The notes: generated by a model from the letters alone, not told the origin. Shown: positions 1 through 8,278, counted from the first letter of the stretch. The stretch is 46,528 bases of DNA from Fimbriimonadaceae bacterium (GCA_025455775.1 JALOLT010000005.1:1-46528), one strand, 5' to 3'. A program made the numbers and translations.

Positions 1-259
1 CGGGAAAGTCGCGCTCAGACGGATCGACCACCGGGCTGCCCCGGTTGATCGCCAACTGTCCACGTCCCTCTTCAAAGATGTCTCGTCAGATATCTTGCCT
101 TCGAGGCGTCGGTAAGGATAAAGTCGCAGCCGAATGACGCAATGTGGTCGGCACTCCTCCAGTCAAGAGAGACCAGAGGAACTGACAAGCAGGACGCCGG
201 ATTCCTAAAAAGTCCAACAACCCTTGTAAGGTGGTCCCTGGCCTGTCGTTTCTGATGGC

Positions 260-589
260 ATGACCGTACCAAACAGAACCACCAGCACAGCCGCAGTCCT
301 CGCCCATGTTTTCGGGGTCATCAGTGTCTTCCTCGGAGTCATCTGCCTCTTCTCTCTCGGGTTCCTCTTCGCCATCGGAGGAGCTTTTGCCGTTCTTTTT
401 GTCCCGATTGCCTTTGTTGGCTTTTGGCCGATCCTCATCGCGACTGTCTGTGCAATCATCGCTCGCAAAGAAGGGGATCGCCAGGTTGCCTGGGTGATCC
501 CTGGTATCGCAGCCGTGTACGGCACGATCGTCCTCACTGTTGTCGGGAACATCCTCATGGTTTTCCTCACTGTGGGAGCCCATCTCTAA
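260..589 (+). CDS. small multi-pass membrane protein, function unknown
   Basis: A 109-residue, very hydrophobic protein with about three membrane segments: roughly residues 12-36, 38-66 (GGAFAVLFVPIAFVGFWP) and 78-105. Two charged stretches, one near the N-terminus and one reading ARKEGDRQ around residues 67-75, separate them. The ATG at 260 is the first start in the frame; no strong ribosome binding site is visible. The layout of alternating Gly/Val-rich helices with a short basic loop resembles DUF4190-type small membrane proteins, but this is an impression, not an identification. The overlapping reverse-strand frame (86-583) is charged low-complexity sequence and looks like a shadow. No function is proposed. 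Confidence 0.6.
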   Translation: MTVPNRTTSTAAVLAHVFGVISVFLGVICLFSLGFLFAIGGAFAVLFVPIAFVGFWPILIATVCAIIARKEGDRQVAWVIPGIAAVYGTIVLTVVGNILMVFLTVGAHL

Positions 590-650
590 ACTTCACGAGG
601 GCAGGATGGCACCCCCACCTCGCCAGCCAGAGGCGGTAGTCTAACCAGTG

Positions 651-1202
651 ATGCGAATCTCTCCCTCCGATAGTGTTCTCGTTCTGGTGGACATGCAGCC
701 GAGCTTTATGGCAAACATCTACGAGATCGAGCGAGTGACAGCCAGATGTAAATTCCTGCTGGAAATCGCTCAGCTTCTGGAGATCCCAGTCCTTGCGACG
801 GAGCAGTACCCGGAGAGGATGAAGGGGACATTGCCGGAACTCGCAGCCCTCCTCCCCAAACATCCCTTTGCTAAGATGGCCTTCTCTTGTTGCGGGAGCG
901 AAGAGTTTCAAAAAGCTTTGAGGGCTCTCGGACGGGAGCAAGTGATTCTGATCGGGATCGAGACCCACATCTGCGTCACTCAGACCACCCTGGACCTCAT
1001 CGAGGAAGATTTCTTACCCTATTTGGTCGCAGACGCCATCAGTGCCAGAACCAGAGAAATGCATAAGATCGGGCTCAAGAGGCTCCAGGATTCTGGAGCA
1101 CTTTTAGCACACAGTGAATCTGTCGCATACGAGTGGGCAGTGACAGCCGAGCATCCCAAATTTAAGGAGATGCTGGCGATCGTCAAGCGGTACGCAGGCT
1201 GA
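651..1202 (+). CDS. isochorismatase-family cysteine hydrolase
   Basis: A 183-residue single-domain cysteine hydrolase of the isochorismatase/YcaC group, acting on amides or enol ethers of small cytoplasmic metabolites; the substrate cannot be told. The triad is recognisable: Asp in LVLVDMQPSF near residue 14, Lys in FAKMAFS near residue 78, and the nucleophile Cys in GIETHICVTQT near residue 112, preceded by the usual EQYPERMKGTLPEL loop. The length matches stand-alone family members. The start may be the GTG at 648 or the ATG at 651 directly after it; the ATG is preferred. It is monocistronic, 59 nt after the small membrane protein and convergent with the ccm operon. Confidence 0.85.
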   Translation: MRISPSDSVLVLVDMQPSFMANIYEIERVTARCKFLLEIAQLLEIPVLATEQYPERMKGTLPELAALLPKHPFAKMAFSCCGSEEFQKALRALGREQVILIGIETHICVTQTTLDLIEEDFLPYLVADAISARTREMHKIGLKRLQDSGALLAHSESVAYEWAVTAEHPKFKEMLAIVKRYAG

Positions 1203-1216
1203 GGCCCAACAGATGT

Positions 1217-1345
1217 CTAGGGATCAAGTTGCTTGATCCGCTCTTGCAGCTTGGTCATCCGACGATCAATGGCCCTTAGGTAAAGAAACAGGCCGCACCA
1301 CACCAGGATCGGTGGGATCGCGGCGGCGATCAGTGTCCAATTCAT
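1217..1345 (-). CDS. ccmD: CcmD-like small membrane protein of cytochrome c maturation
   Basis: A 42-residue ORF reading MNWTLIAAAIPPILVWCGLF followed by a short basic, coiled tail (LYLRAIDRRMTKLQERIKQL). One N-terminal transmembrane helix plus a cytoplasmic basic tail is exactly the CcmD pattern; CcmD releases holo-CcmE from the CcmABC complex in system I haem delivery. It directly follows ccmC on the same strand and its start lies inside ccmC, with an 80-nt overlap in another frame. The family is tiny and poorly conserved, so the call rests on length, topology and position after ccmC. No CcmE, CcmF or CcmH is visible in the window. Confidence 0.75.
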   Translation of the reverse strand: MNWTLIAAAIPPILVWCGLFLYLRAIDRRMTKLQERIKQLDP

Positions 1346-2000
1346 TTAGATTCTCCAAGGTGAGCTCCATCTCCCCGACCTTCACTCTGCGGCGAAACAG
1401 AGCGACGAAACACAGGAAGAGGAGGAAGAAGGTCGCGTACAGAACAACTCGGTAGTTTGTGTCCAGTTGGCCCTGGGCGATAGTTTGTGATGGGTGCAGG
1501 GAATTCCCGGCAATCTGGGGCAGGCGTGGGAAAACGAAGGTGAAAAAGATCAGGGGAATGACGGAGGCGACGCAATAGACGGCAGTAGACGACGCCCGCT
1601 TGATTTCGTCACTCAGAGCCCCTCGTAGAGCCAAGCCTGCCAGCATTGTGAGCAATACAATCAGGAAAGAAGTCTGGCGAGGGTCATTGTGCCACCACGC
1701 TCCCCACTGCACACGGCTGAAGAGGATCCCAGTCGCCATCGCGAGCCCAGCGGAGAGGGCCCCCAGCTCAAGAGCTGCTCCCACCCTGATATCCCATTTC
1801 ATCTTTGGTGAATTTAGATAGCGAACCGCATAATAGGCTGCAACCAGCACGAAGAGAGAGCTGAGCAAGGCACAGGGGACATGCCAGAAGATCATACGGG
1901 CCAAGGCTGGCTCCTTGAAACCCCTGGCATCTGGCACAAGGAAAGTGGCTAGGGCCACAGGGATCGCAAGGAGGCCCAAGGCGAAGAGGCGGAAATTCAT
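1266..2000 (-). CDS. ccmC: CcmC-type haem exporter permease
   Basis: A 244-residue integral membrane protein with about six helices. It carries the tryptophan-rich haem-handling signature of the CcmC/CcmF/CcsA superfamily: VQWGAWWHNDPRQTS near residues 97-111. A conserved His lies in FWHVPCALLS near residue 40 and another in NSLHPSQT near residue 167. CcmC loads haem onto CcmE in the periplasm. It is third in ccmABCD and starts 18 nt after ccmB ends. The C-terminus runs about 25 residues past the last helix (MELTLENLNELDTDRRRDP and on), and this tail overlaps the whole N-terminal half of ccmD in a second frame. Confidence 0.9.
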   Translation of the reverse strand: MNFRLFALGLLAIPVALATFLVPDARGFKEPALARMIFWHVPCALLSSLFVLVAAYYAVRYLNSPKMKWDIRVGAALELGALSAGLAMATGILFSRVQWGAWWHNDPRQTSFLIVLLTMLAGLALRGALSDEIKRASSTAVYCVASVIPLIFFTFVFPRLPQIAGNSLHPSQTIAQGQLDTNYRVVLYATFFLLFLCFVALFRRRVKVGEMELTLENLNELDTDRRRDPTDPGVVRPVSLPKGH

Positions 2001-2017
2001 TCCTGACTGGCGTTATT

Positions 2018-2758
2018 TTACTTCTTTCGGGGGTGATTTGAGCCGGGACGCCAAACTGTTGGGACGAGTGCTGGCCCCAATGCCAGAAGGCAAACACCCA
2101 TTCCCAAGATCGCGAGACAATTGCGCCATCCGTCGCTTTCTCTTCCGTCCCCAAAAGCAGCCCCCAGGGCCCCGACCCCCATCGCCACCAAGGGGAAGAG
2201 GAAAGGCATCGCCACAGCAGCAGCTAAAACCCAGCGATTGGCTGCACCCAGGACAAGGGCCCCGGCAAAACTCACAGAGGCCCCCAGGGCAAGACTCAAG
2301 ACAAGAATCGATCCCCAGAAGAGAGGCCACGACTCGACCGGTATTCCAACCATCACCACATAGAGGAGAGACAGAAGAAATCCCGTGAGGGCAGTGGTCA
2401 CGATTGTGACAAGCGTCTTACCGAAGTAGGCAGGGCCAGGATCGACGAGAACCATGAGAAGGTCGAAAGTTCTCTGCTCTTCTTCGCTGATAAAGAGACG
2501 TGGCACCCCTAACAGACTGGAGAAAGTGAGAATCACCGACAAGATTCCTGCCGCCAGCAGAGGGGAAGGCTTAAAGGTGTAACTCGCGAAGACGAGGGCA
2601 ATGACAGCCGTGACACCAAAGAGACCGGAAACAAAAATGCCGTGGCGGGATCTCATTTCTGTGATCCACTCTTTAGCGAAAACGGCTCTGACCTGTGAGA
2701 GCCATGGGGCCGGAGAGGTTTCAGGAGAGATGGAGGCCAAGTGTGCCAAACCTCCCAT
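2018..2758 (-). CDS. ccmB: CcmB haem exporter ABC permease subunit
   Basis: A membrane subunit of the CcmABCD haem-handling complex. It has six predicted helices after a cytoplasmic N-terminal stretch with VFAKEWITEMRSRHGI, the usual CcmB beginning (a KE.....R motif before helix 1). It then has SLLGVPRLFISEEEQRTFDL, matching the family element around F..E...gtl..L. The ATG at 2758 is chosen because it overlaps the end of ccmA by only 38 nt; the frame also opens at an ATG at 2797. The product is about 246 residues against about 220 for E. coli CcmB. It lies between ccmA and ccmC and is clearly cotranscribed. Confidence 0.87.
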   Translation of the reverse strand: MGGLAHLASISPETSPAPWLSQVRAVFAKEWITEMRSRHGIFVSGLFGVTAVIALVFASYTFKPSPLLAAGILSVILTFSSLLGVPRLFISEEEQRTFDLLMVLVDPGPAYFGKTLVTIVTTALTGFLLSLLYVVMVGIPVESWPLFWGSILVLSLALGASVSFAGALVLGAANRWVLAAAVAMPFLFPLVAMGVGALGAAFGDGRESDGWRNCLAILGMGVCLLALGPALVPTVWRPGSNHPRKK

Positions 2759-3284
2759 CTTCTTTTTCGTTTGTTGCCAGGAGAACCGCTCCCTCAAATT
2801 CTTCTAAGAGGTTCGCCAAAGCCTCTTGCCCTGCTTCGTCCAGTGCAGCACTAGGTTCGTCCAGGAGCAGGACATCTGGTTTGTGCTGGATCGCCAGAGC
2901 TAGCTTGAGTCTGGCTCTCATGCCTGTGCTAAACTCGCCTGCCCTTTGGTCAATCGCCCTTTGGAGTCCCAGTTGGCGCAGAAGTTCATCGGCTCGGTCG
3001 GGACAGTTTCGAACTTTTGCAGAAAAGAGGAGGTGTTCGCGCGCCGTGAGGGCAGGATAAACCGCGAGATCAAGGGCAGAGTATCCAAATCTCTGGGCGA
3101 TCTGAAAAGATCCTTCTGAGGGACTCAGGAGCCCAGCCAGGATCTTCAAGACGGTGGATTTCCCGCTTCCATTGTTTCCTGTGAGGAGCAAGACGTCTCG
3201 CGGGCGAAGTTCGAACTCCAGGCGACGGATCACCCACCGATCACCGAATTTTCGGCCGAGATTCTGCGCCTGGGCTAACACCAT
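2721..3284 (-). CDS. ccmA: CcmA haem exporter ABC ATPase subunit
   Basis: A 187-residue ABC ATPase and the first gene of ccmABCD. Walker A is GNNGSGKST (near residue 38), the signature is FSTGMRARL (near 121), and Walker B is PDVLLLDEPSAALDEAG (near 137). The H-loop position, normally Thr-His, reads LLATNE, so the switch histidine is replaced by Asn. The ATG at 3284 is preferred over the upstream ATG at 3341, which would add a lysine/arginine-rich leader not seen in the family. CcmA hydrolyses ATP to release holo-CcmE. The protein is shorter than many ABC ATPases but normal for CcmA. Confidence 0.88.
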   Translation of the reverse strand: MVLAQAQNLGRKFGDRWVIRRLEFELRPRDVLLLTGNNGSGKSTVLKILAGLLSPSEGSFQIAQRFGYSALDLAVYPALTAREHLLFSAKVRNCPDRADELLRQLGLQRAIDQRAGEFSTGMRARLKLALAIQHKPDVLLLDEPSAALDEAGQEALANLLEEFEGAVLLATNEKEDGRFGTLGLHLS

Positions 3285-3340
3285 AAACTCTCTTTTACCC
3301 CTTGGCTTGCTTTTTCGCCGTTTCTGGCCTCCCTGGTTCA

Positions 3341-3376
3341 ATAAGACAAAAGGGCTGCCTCGTGTGAGACAGCCCT
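3341..3376 (-). terminator. rho-independent terminator after the lipoprotein/pseudopilin genes
   Basis: On the reverse strand AGGGCTG-TCTC-ACAC-GAGG-CAGCCCT forms an 11-bp stem (one G-U pair) with a 4-nt loop, followed directly by TTTGTCTTAT. It sits 27 nt past the stop of the small lipoprotein at 3403 and just before ccmA, so it separates the two reverse-strand units. Confidence 0.85.
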
Positions 3377-3402
3377 GAAGATGTGGATGGAGAGCTTACA
3401 CC

Positions 3403-3540
3403 TTACTTGGTGGGAGCAGAACCATCTTCGACCGGCATTGGCTTGCTATTGTCGAAGCCACTTGCTTCTTCTTGCTTGGCACAGCCACTCAAGACAGCAA
3501 ACGAAAGAGAGGCGAGAAGGATAAAGGCGATCCAGCGCAT
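3403..3540 (-). CDS. small lipoprotein, 45 residues
   Basis: A short ORF, MRWIAFILLASLSFAVLSGC then AKQEEASGFDNSKPMPVED and a few more residues. It has a type II signal peptide: one basic residue, a hydrophobic core and the lipobox LSGC with Cys at position 20. The mature part is only about 26 acidic, disordered residues, so this is a membrane-anchored peptide of unknown role. It lies 6 nt after the pseudopilin stop on the same strand and is followed by a strong terminator, so the two are probably cotranscribed. Very small lipoproteins of this kind are common and poorly conserved. Confidence 0.75.
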   Translation of the reverse strand: MRWIAFILLASLSFAVLSGCAKQEEASGFDNSKPMPVEDGSAPTK

Positions 3541-3546
3541 GGCTAA

Positions 3547-4473
3547 TTATAACCCTCGAGGCCAGAATCGTGGGAACACCCTTTGGCCTGATCCGTCTGT
3601 CTGAATCTCGTAAACGCGGCGGAGATTCATAGCTCTGGCTGATGAGTCGGTGGAAACGTACATCGACTGACCGTTTGGATAGAAGCATCCGCCGGCGGAG
3701 GGATAGCTTCCGGTTCCGTTCTGCACAGCTCGTCGAGCGTGGACACCAGTGATGTTGGCCGAACCAGGATTCAGAGATCGAGGGTCGGTTCCGTAACCAA
3801 AGTTGCACCAGGTGGCCAAGCCGCCGGAGATCTTTCCATTCATAAACCACATGTCAAAGTTTCCAGCCGGGGCAAGGGCAACTGTGTTGGAAACGTCTGC
3901 GATGGCAGTGTTGCTCAAGGACGAGATCGCCCGGCCAGCTGTGCCGCCGTACCGTGCCCAGACAACGAGGGGAGAACTCGATAGTCCTGGATCAAACCCA
4001 ACTCCATAGATGCCATCGAAGCGAACGGCTGTCGTGCCCACGATGGGAGCCCAGCCTGGACCTGTTTCAAAGAAGCTGTTGGTATTGTTGATGACGGCAA
4101 TCGCTTGAGTGGGGCCACCGTAATACTGGGTCAACTGCGGGTTGCGGTTGCCACCTGTCGCACGGGGGAATGGGGCAAGAGGATCTTCGTACATGTCCCG
4201 ATTGCGAACGTAGGGTTGGATCGAGTCATGGAGCGTGGTTGGCCAGGTCTGTCCGACGGACAGCTGAACCATCAGGGGGAAGACATCGTCATTGTCAGCA
4301 AGGTAGATCTGCGTTGCAGTTCCGAGTTGTTTGACGTTGGAGAGAGAGGCAGTGCCCTTCGCAGCCTCTTTGGCTTGCGAAAACACAGGGAATAGAATGG
4401 CAGCGAGAATGGCGATGATGGCGATTACCACCAAAAGCTCAATAAGCGTGAAGGCTTTTCTAGTAGATGACAT
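3547..4473 (-). CDS. type II/IV pseudopilin-like protein with prepilin N-terminal methylation motif
   Basis: A 308-residue protein starting [20 protein letters not shown], a class III prepilin signal: short basic leader, cleavage before Phe8 and Glu at +5. After the hydrophobic helix comes [13 protein letters not shown]...[22 protein letters not shown], the signature of the very large pseudopilin families of Armatimonadota and Planctomycetota (DUF1559-like H-X9-DG group). The Gly/Asn-rich C-terminal part is a secreted beta domain with no recognisable enzyme motif. The ATG at 4473 is chosen because the upstream ATG at 4512 would add 13 residues before the leader. The role, pilus-like fibre or secretion pseudopilus, is not determined. 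Confidence 0.85.
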   Translation of the reverse strand: MSSTRKAFTLIELLVVIAIIAILAAILFPVFSQAKEAAKGTASLSNVKQLGTATQIYLADNDDVFPLMVQLSVGQTWPTTLHDSIQPYVRNRDMYEDPLAPFPRATGGNRNPQLTQYYGGPTQAIAVINNTNSFFETGPGWAPIVGTTAVRFDGIYGVGFDPGLSSSPLVVWARYGGTAGRAISSLSNTAIADVSNTVALAPAGNFDMWFMNGKISGGLATWCNFGYGTDPRSLNPGSANITGVHARRAVQNGTGSYPSAGGCFYPNGQSMYVSTDSSARAMNLRRVYEIQTDGSGQRVFPRFWPRGL

Positions 4474-4651
4474 TGGGTTTTTAACAACTCCGTCGGTGAA
4501 GAAACCTGGCACTGGGGTGCCGAGTCCTCCTATTATCTGAGAGAAGAATGGAGAAAAATGTTCCGAACCAGGAGAACTACTACTTTAGTCCCATAAAATC
4601 TGATCCTGTGGCTGAGTTGCTCACATAGGGGCCCAGACGCTAGAATGAGCA

Positions 4652-5698
4652 ATGGCTCGCTTGGATATCGACCTGGACTATTTGATTCGCGTTTTGGAGG
4701 ATCTCCTAAACACCCCCAGCCCGACGGGAGATACGGAGTGGGCAGTGAGCTTTGTCCAACAAGAGCTTGAGTCAATGGGGATCGCGAGCTATCGCACCCA
4801 GAAGGGATCCCTGGTTGCCTTTTTTGAGGGCCTCCAAGATGACAAGCCCCGCGTCGTGACAGCCCACGTTGATACTCTGGGAGCTATGGTCGCCCAGATC
4901 AAGCCCAATGGCCGATTGAGATTGACTGCCCTGAACGGCGTGATGTGGCCAGCGGTTGAGAGCGAGAGCGTGACAATACACACGAGGTCGGGAACCAATA
5001 TCCGAGGATCAATTGTTCTGACGAACGGTTCGGTGCACGTGAACAAAGAGGCTTCCACCTCGCCGCGAAACGCTGAAACCCTCGAAGTCAGGATCGACGA
5101 GCGGACCTCTTCGGCCGACGAGACTGCTGTTCTCGGGATCGAAGTGGGAGACTATGTGAGCTTTGACCCACGATTTGAAAAATCACCCTCCGGTTTCATC
5201 CGTTCCAGATTCCTTGACGATAAGGCCTGTGTCGCCTGTGCTCTTGCGGCGGTAAAGGCCCTGAGCGATATCGGGGTGAGCCCTGCTCAGCGCACCCACC
5301 TGCTGTTCAGTGTGTTCGAAGAGGTCGGACACGGGGGTATGGATGGTGTGCCAGAGGATGTCAAGGAAATGGTTGTTCTGGACATGGCCTGTGTTGGTTC
5401 TGGTCAGAACGGAGATGAGTACCACTGCTCGATCTGTCTGAAGGATTCTTCTGGCCCCTACAGTCGAGGCCTCAGCGATTCTCTCCGGGCCATTGCTCAC
5501 CAAGCTGGGATCATGGTCAAGCCAGACATCTATCCCTACTATGGTAGTGACGGGTCGGCTTACTGGCGAAGTGGGGGACAGGCACAGGTTGCCCTGATTG
5601 GCCCTGGGGTCGATACGAGCCACGGCTACGAACGCACCCACTCCGACGCCCTGAGGGATACGGCTCTTCTCTTGGCGGAATATCTGATCGAGGCGTGA
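4652..5698 (+). CDS. M42-family glutamyl aminopeptidase/endoglucanase-like metallopeptidase
   Basis: A 348-residue cytoplasmic dinuclear zinc aminopeptidase of family M42. Metal ligands and catalytic residues are visible in order: His/Asp in VTAHVDTLG (near residue 71), Asp in RSRFLDDKACVA (near 189), the Glu pair in FSVFEEVGHGG (near 222), Asp in VLDMACVG (near 244) and His in YERTHSDAL (near 328). Length and motif order match the family. These enzymes form tetrahedral dodecamers that trim peptides released by proteases. The gene is a single transcription unit on the forward strand facing jag; palindromes at 5745-5872 lie in between. Confidence 0.92.
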   Translation: MARLDIDLDYLIRVLEDLLNTPSPTGDTEWAVSFVQQELESMGIASYRTQKGSLVAFFEGLQDDKPRVVTAHVDTLGAMVAQIKPNGRLRLTALNGVMWPAVESESVTIHTRSGTNIRGSIVLTNGSVHVNKEASTSPRNAETLEVRIDERTSSADETAVLGIEVGDYVSFDPRFEKSPSGFIRSRFLDDKACVACALAAVKALSDIGVSPAQRTHLLFSVFEEVGHGGMDGVPEDVKEMVVLDMACVGSGQNGDEYHCSICLKDSSGPYSRGLSDSLRAIAHQAGIMVKPDIYPYYGSDGSAYWRSGGQAQVALIGPGVDTSHGYERTHSDALRDTALLLAEYLIEA

Positions 5699-5728
5699 TT
5701 TTCGCGCCCTTTCCTAGTTTCTTGAGGT

Positions 5729-5819
5729 GGGGCTTTCGGAGAAGTCCCTTCCCTCCGCCGGTGGGGAAGGGATTTAGGGAGGCCTGCCCCGATGTGGTTG
5801 GGAGGGGCTTTTGGAAAAG
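5729..5819. repeat. palindrome flanked by imperfect direct repeats in the M42/jag intergenic gap
   Basis: TCCCTTCCC (5745-5753) and GGGAAGGGA (5764-5772) form a perfect 9-bp inverted repeat. It is flanked by a 16-bp imperfect direct repeat, GGGGCTTTCGGAGAAG (5729) and GGGGCTTTTGGAAAAG (5804). The style resembles the dispersed CCCTCCCC/GGGGAGGG repeats of many bacterial genomes. The first hairpin is followed by TTT and could also end M42 transcription. Confidence 0.5.
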
Positions 5820-5833
5820 CTCCTTATATAAAG

Positions 5834-5872
5834 GCAACCCCTCCGTCTGCCCAAATGGGGTGGAGGGGTTGC
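5834..5872. terminator. hairpin between convergent M42 and jag genes, probable terminator
   Basis: GCAACCCCTCC and GGAGGGGTTGC form a perfect 11-bp stem with a 17-nt loop. On the reverse strand it is followed by CTTTATATAAGG, so it most likely ends the rpmH-rnpA-yidD-yidC-jag unit 20 nt after the jag stop. Confidence 0.6.
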
Positions 5873-5891
5873 TCCGAAACCGGGAGAAAAC

Positions 5892-6728
5892 CTACTCAGC
5901 GGGAGCGATGACCACGCGGCGGTGGGGCTCTTCGCCTTCGCTGTAAGTATTGACTCCCTCGAATTCAACCAAGGCTTGGTGAATGATCCTGCGCTCGAAG
6001 GCTGGGAGGGCATCAAGAACTGCCTCTTCGCCTCTGTTTCGAACTTCGGTTGCAATATTGATTGCCATCGTCGTGAGGGTCTGTTCGCGGCGCTCGCGGT
6101 AGTGGTCACCGTCAAGGCTGACCCTTACTCCGTTTCGCAGTTGACGAGAAGTGATGACGTTCAAAAGGTACTGGGTAGCGTTCAGGACCTCGCCTCTTTT
6201 GCCCACCAGGTATCCGACGTCCTTCCCGTCTACTTGGAGGTTGATGTATCTCCCATTGACCCCTGCAACCGTTGCGGTGGCGCGAAGATTGCCTTTCTCG
6301 AGGAGATCATTGAGGATCTCGACAACCTGGTTGGCTTCTTCCTCAGTGGCCATCGGAGCTTCGGTTGAGTCTGTAGACTCTTCCGGCTGGGTTGCTTGAC
6401 CTTCGGTTGGGGCAGCTTCTGCGGCTTTCCCTTTCTTCGCTGGCTTTCGCTTCTCAGGGGCAGGGACTTCTGATGCAGCAGCGACAGGCTCAGCCTCTAC
6501 GATCGTCAGAGTTGGAGCGGTGGTCTCAGTCGTCTCAGTCTTCTTGGCTTTGCTGAGCCTGGCCTTCGCCTTTTCAGCTTTGACCTTCAGCTTGCCAGGG
6601 CGTCCAAAGAGTCCCTTAGTCTCTTCCAACACAGTCACTTTGACTTCGTCAACCGAAACCCCCCATTGATCGGCGGCTTTGCTTTGGGCCTCGTCGAGCG
6701 AAGTCACTAACAGTTCAATTGTTTCCAT
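5892..6728 (-). CDS. jag: Jag/KhpB RNA-binding protein (Jag-N, KH, R3H)
   Basis: A 278-residue cytoplasmic RNA-binding protein. Jag-N domain at residues 1-50 (SLDEAQSKAADQWGVSVDEV, then ETKGLFGRPGK); a long Lys/Ala/Glu/Pro-rich linker at about 51-125; a KH domain at about 130-205 with DVGYLVGKRGEVLNATQYLL in place of the GxxG loop; and an R3H domain at about 210-278 with FERRIIHQALVEFEG and GEEPHRRVVI. KhpB works with KhpA on cell-size and division regulation in Gram-positives. It is the last gene of the rpmH-rnpA-yidD-yidC-jag cluster, the standard position. The Ala/Glu/Lys linker is longer than usual. Confidence 0.93.
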   Translation of the reverse strand: METIELLVTSLDEAQSKAADQWGVSVDEVKVTVLEETKGLFGRPGKLKVKAEKAKARLSKAKKTETTETTAPTLTIVEAEPVAAASEVPAPEKRKPAKKGKAAEAAPTEGQATQPEESTDSTEAPMATEEEANQVVEILNDLLEKGNLRATATVAGVNGRYINLQVDGKDVGYLVGKRGEVLNATQYLLNVITSRQLRNGVRVSLDGDHYRERREQTLTTMAINIATEVRNRGEEAVLDALPAFERRIIHQALVEFEGVNTYSEGEEPHRRVVIAPAE

Positions 6729-6762
6729 AAATCGTCCTTAGAGAAGGCTGTCGCTATTTTAG

Positions 6763-8259
6763 CTATTTCTTCTTTTTCTTGTTTCCCTTTTGGGTTCCTG
6801 ATTTACCAAAGAAAGAGGAATCTACGTTTCCGTTTCTCTTGGCTTTTCCATCTTTGTCCACGGCTTCGCCCTCGATCGTTTTATTGCTGTTCTTCAGGCT
6901 CTGCTTCTGGTTCTCTTGCTCTTGGGCCTGGCGTTGGGCTTGCTCCATGAGCTCCATGAACTTGCTTTTCTTTGCTACCTTACCCCCTACAGTTGTGCTG
7001 ACCTCAACCAATGGCGGGGCAGGCAGAAGGCGGTAAGCGATGAATGACTGAGCAGTCGAGAGAATGTTGGTGAAAGTCCAGTAGAGAACAAACGCCGAAG
7101 GGATCGAGATGAAGAACATCGAGATCGAAAAGATGACGGCAATCGAAAGGCCAAGGAGCCTTTGTTGCTTTGCCTGGGTGATATCAGAAACTGGCGTCGT
7201 GAAAGTCGCCAAAATCATCGTAACGCCGTAGATTGCAATGAGAATCATGTCCTTTTCGCCTAGGTTAGGGGCGATCGGGATTCCTAAGAATGTCGTGCTG
7301 CTCGGATTGATCCACGCAAAGACACCTTTGGTGAATTCGAACTTGTAGTGCAGCATGCACTGGTAAACGGTTAAGAAGAGGGGCAGCTGGATCAGGGCTG
7401 GCCAGCACCCGGCAAAGGGGTTGATACCGTATTTTCCGTAAAGTCCAAAGACCTCCTGGCTGTAGGCGTTTTGGTCTCGGACTTGTTTGGTTTTGGGATC
7501 CTTGTGCTTGGCTTCCAGCTCTTTGATCATTGGCTGAAGCTGTTGCATCTGGCGGCCCCACATGAGCTGCTTCTGGGCGAGGGGCCAGATGATAGCCCTG
7601 ACGATCAGGGCAAGGATAAAGCAAGCAAAGGCATAGCTGAAGCCAGGAGCAGATCCTGTGAGCTTCACCAAGGCGTCGATGAACTGGTAACCAGGGATGA
7701 ATCCGAAAACTGGTTCTGCCTTGTTGCGGGGGCTCAGGTCAGCAACGAGAGAGTTATAAAGGCTATCGGGGGTGATGGTGGTCGCTGTTAGAGGCCCAAA
7801 GGGGGTGACTTCGACTTCAACGTTTTTCCAGCGGGGAAGAGTGTAGTTGGTTTCGAACCTTGGCTTCAAGAAGTCGTAGGCTCTTGTAATCTTGGCAAAG
7901 GCGTAGTTTTGAGTCGCTTTGCCTTCTTTGAACAGCTGGTCGCGATAGAGTCCCGATTTGAACTTGGTATCAGCAACCAGCAAGGCACCGGCGAGAATCT
8001 TGTCCTGAATCTCTGATTCTGGCACCTTGTTGGCCTTGGCTGTGTCTGTGTACTTTCTCTCCCACTTCATGAACTCGCTTTGAATGGAAACATCCTTCAG
8101 ATCACGGTTCATTTGCTGCAGGGAAGTCCAGATCTGATCAGCCGAGCGGGGATCCGCAGTTCGTTGGGGACCCATAAAGAGCTGGATACCCATGAAAATC
8201 AGGGCAGTGATCAGCAAGATCTGGAGGAAGTTGCTACGGGGGGCAGGGCGGGAACTCAT
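6763..8259 (-). CDS. yidC: YidC/Oxa1 membrane protein insertase
   Basis: A roughly 498-residue insertase for inner membrane proteins, working alone or with SecYEG. An N-terminal anchor (FLQILLITALIFMGIQLFMG) is followed by a periplasmic segment of about 200 residues. The conserved core then has RAIIWPLAQKQLMWGRQMQQ with the hydrophilic-groove Arg, two cytoplasmic helices, PLFLTVYQCMLHY and helices to VLYWTFTNILSTAQS. The C-terminus is long and basic (ends KKKKK), as in YidC forms that bind ribosomes. The periplasmic part is smaller than in Proteobacteria. The ATG at 8259 is chosen; a TTG lies two codons upstream. It starts 20 nt after yidD. Confidence 0.95.
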   Translation of the reverse strand: MSSRPAPRSNFLQILLITALIFMGIQLFMGPQRTADPRSADQIWTSLQQMNRDLKDVSIQSEFMKWERKYTDTAKANKVPESEIQDKILAGALLVADTKFKSGLYRDQLFKEGKATQNYAFAKITRAYDFLKPRFETNYTLPRWKNVEVEVTPFGPLTATTITPDSLYNSLVADLSPRNKAEPVFGFIPGYQFIDALVKLTGSAPGFSYAFACFILALIVRAIIWPLAQKQLMWGRQMQQLQPMIKELEAKHKDPKTKQVRDQNAYSQEVFGLYGKYGINPFAGCWPALIQLPLFLTVYQCMLHYKFEFTKGVFAWINPSSTTFLGIPIAPNLGEKDMILIAIYGVTMILATFTTPVSDITQAKQQRLLGLSIAVIFSISMFFISIPSAFVLYWTFTNILSTAQSFIAYRLLPAPPLVEVSTTVGGKVAKKSKFMELMEQAQRQAQEQENQKQSLKNSNKTIEGEAVDKDGKAKRNGNVDSSFFGKSGTQKGNKKKKK

Positions 8260-8278
8260 GGCCAAACTGGGGAATCAA

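Noticed and set aside
1-60. Possible beginning of a reverse-strand gene running off the left edge (reads LAINRGSPVVDPSERDFP from a TTG, with GAGGG upstream)
   Set aside because: Only about 19 residues are visible and no family can be recognised; too little to annotate.
86-583. Long reverse-strand ORF opposite the small membrane protein
   Set aside because: Its translation is charged low-complexity sequence (runs of Asp/Glu/Ser) typical of the antisense of a hydrophobic gene; the forward frame has clean membrane helices.
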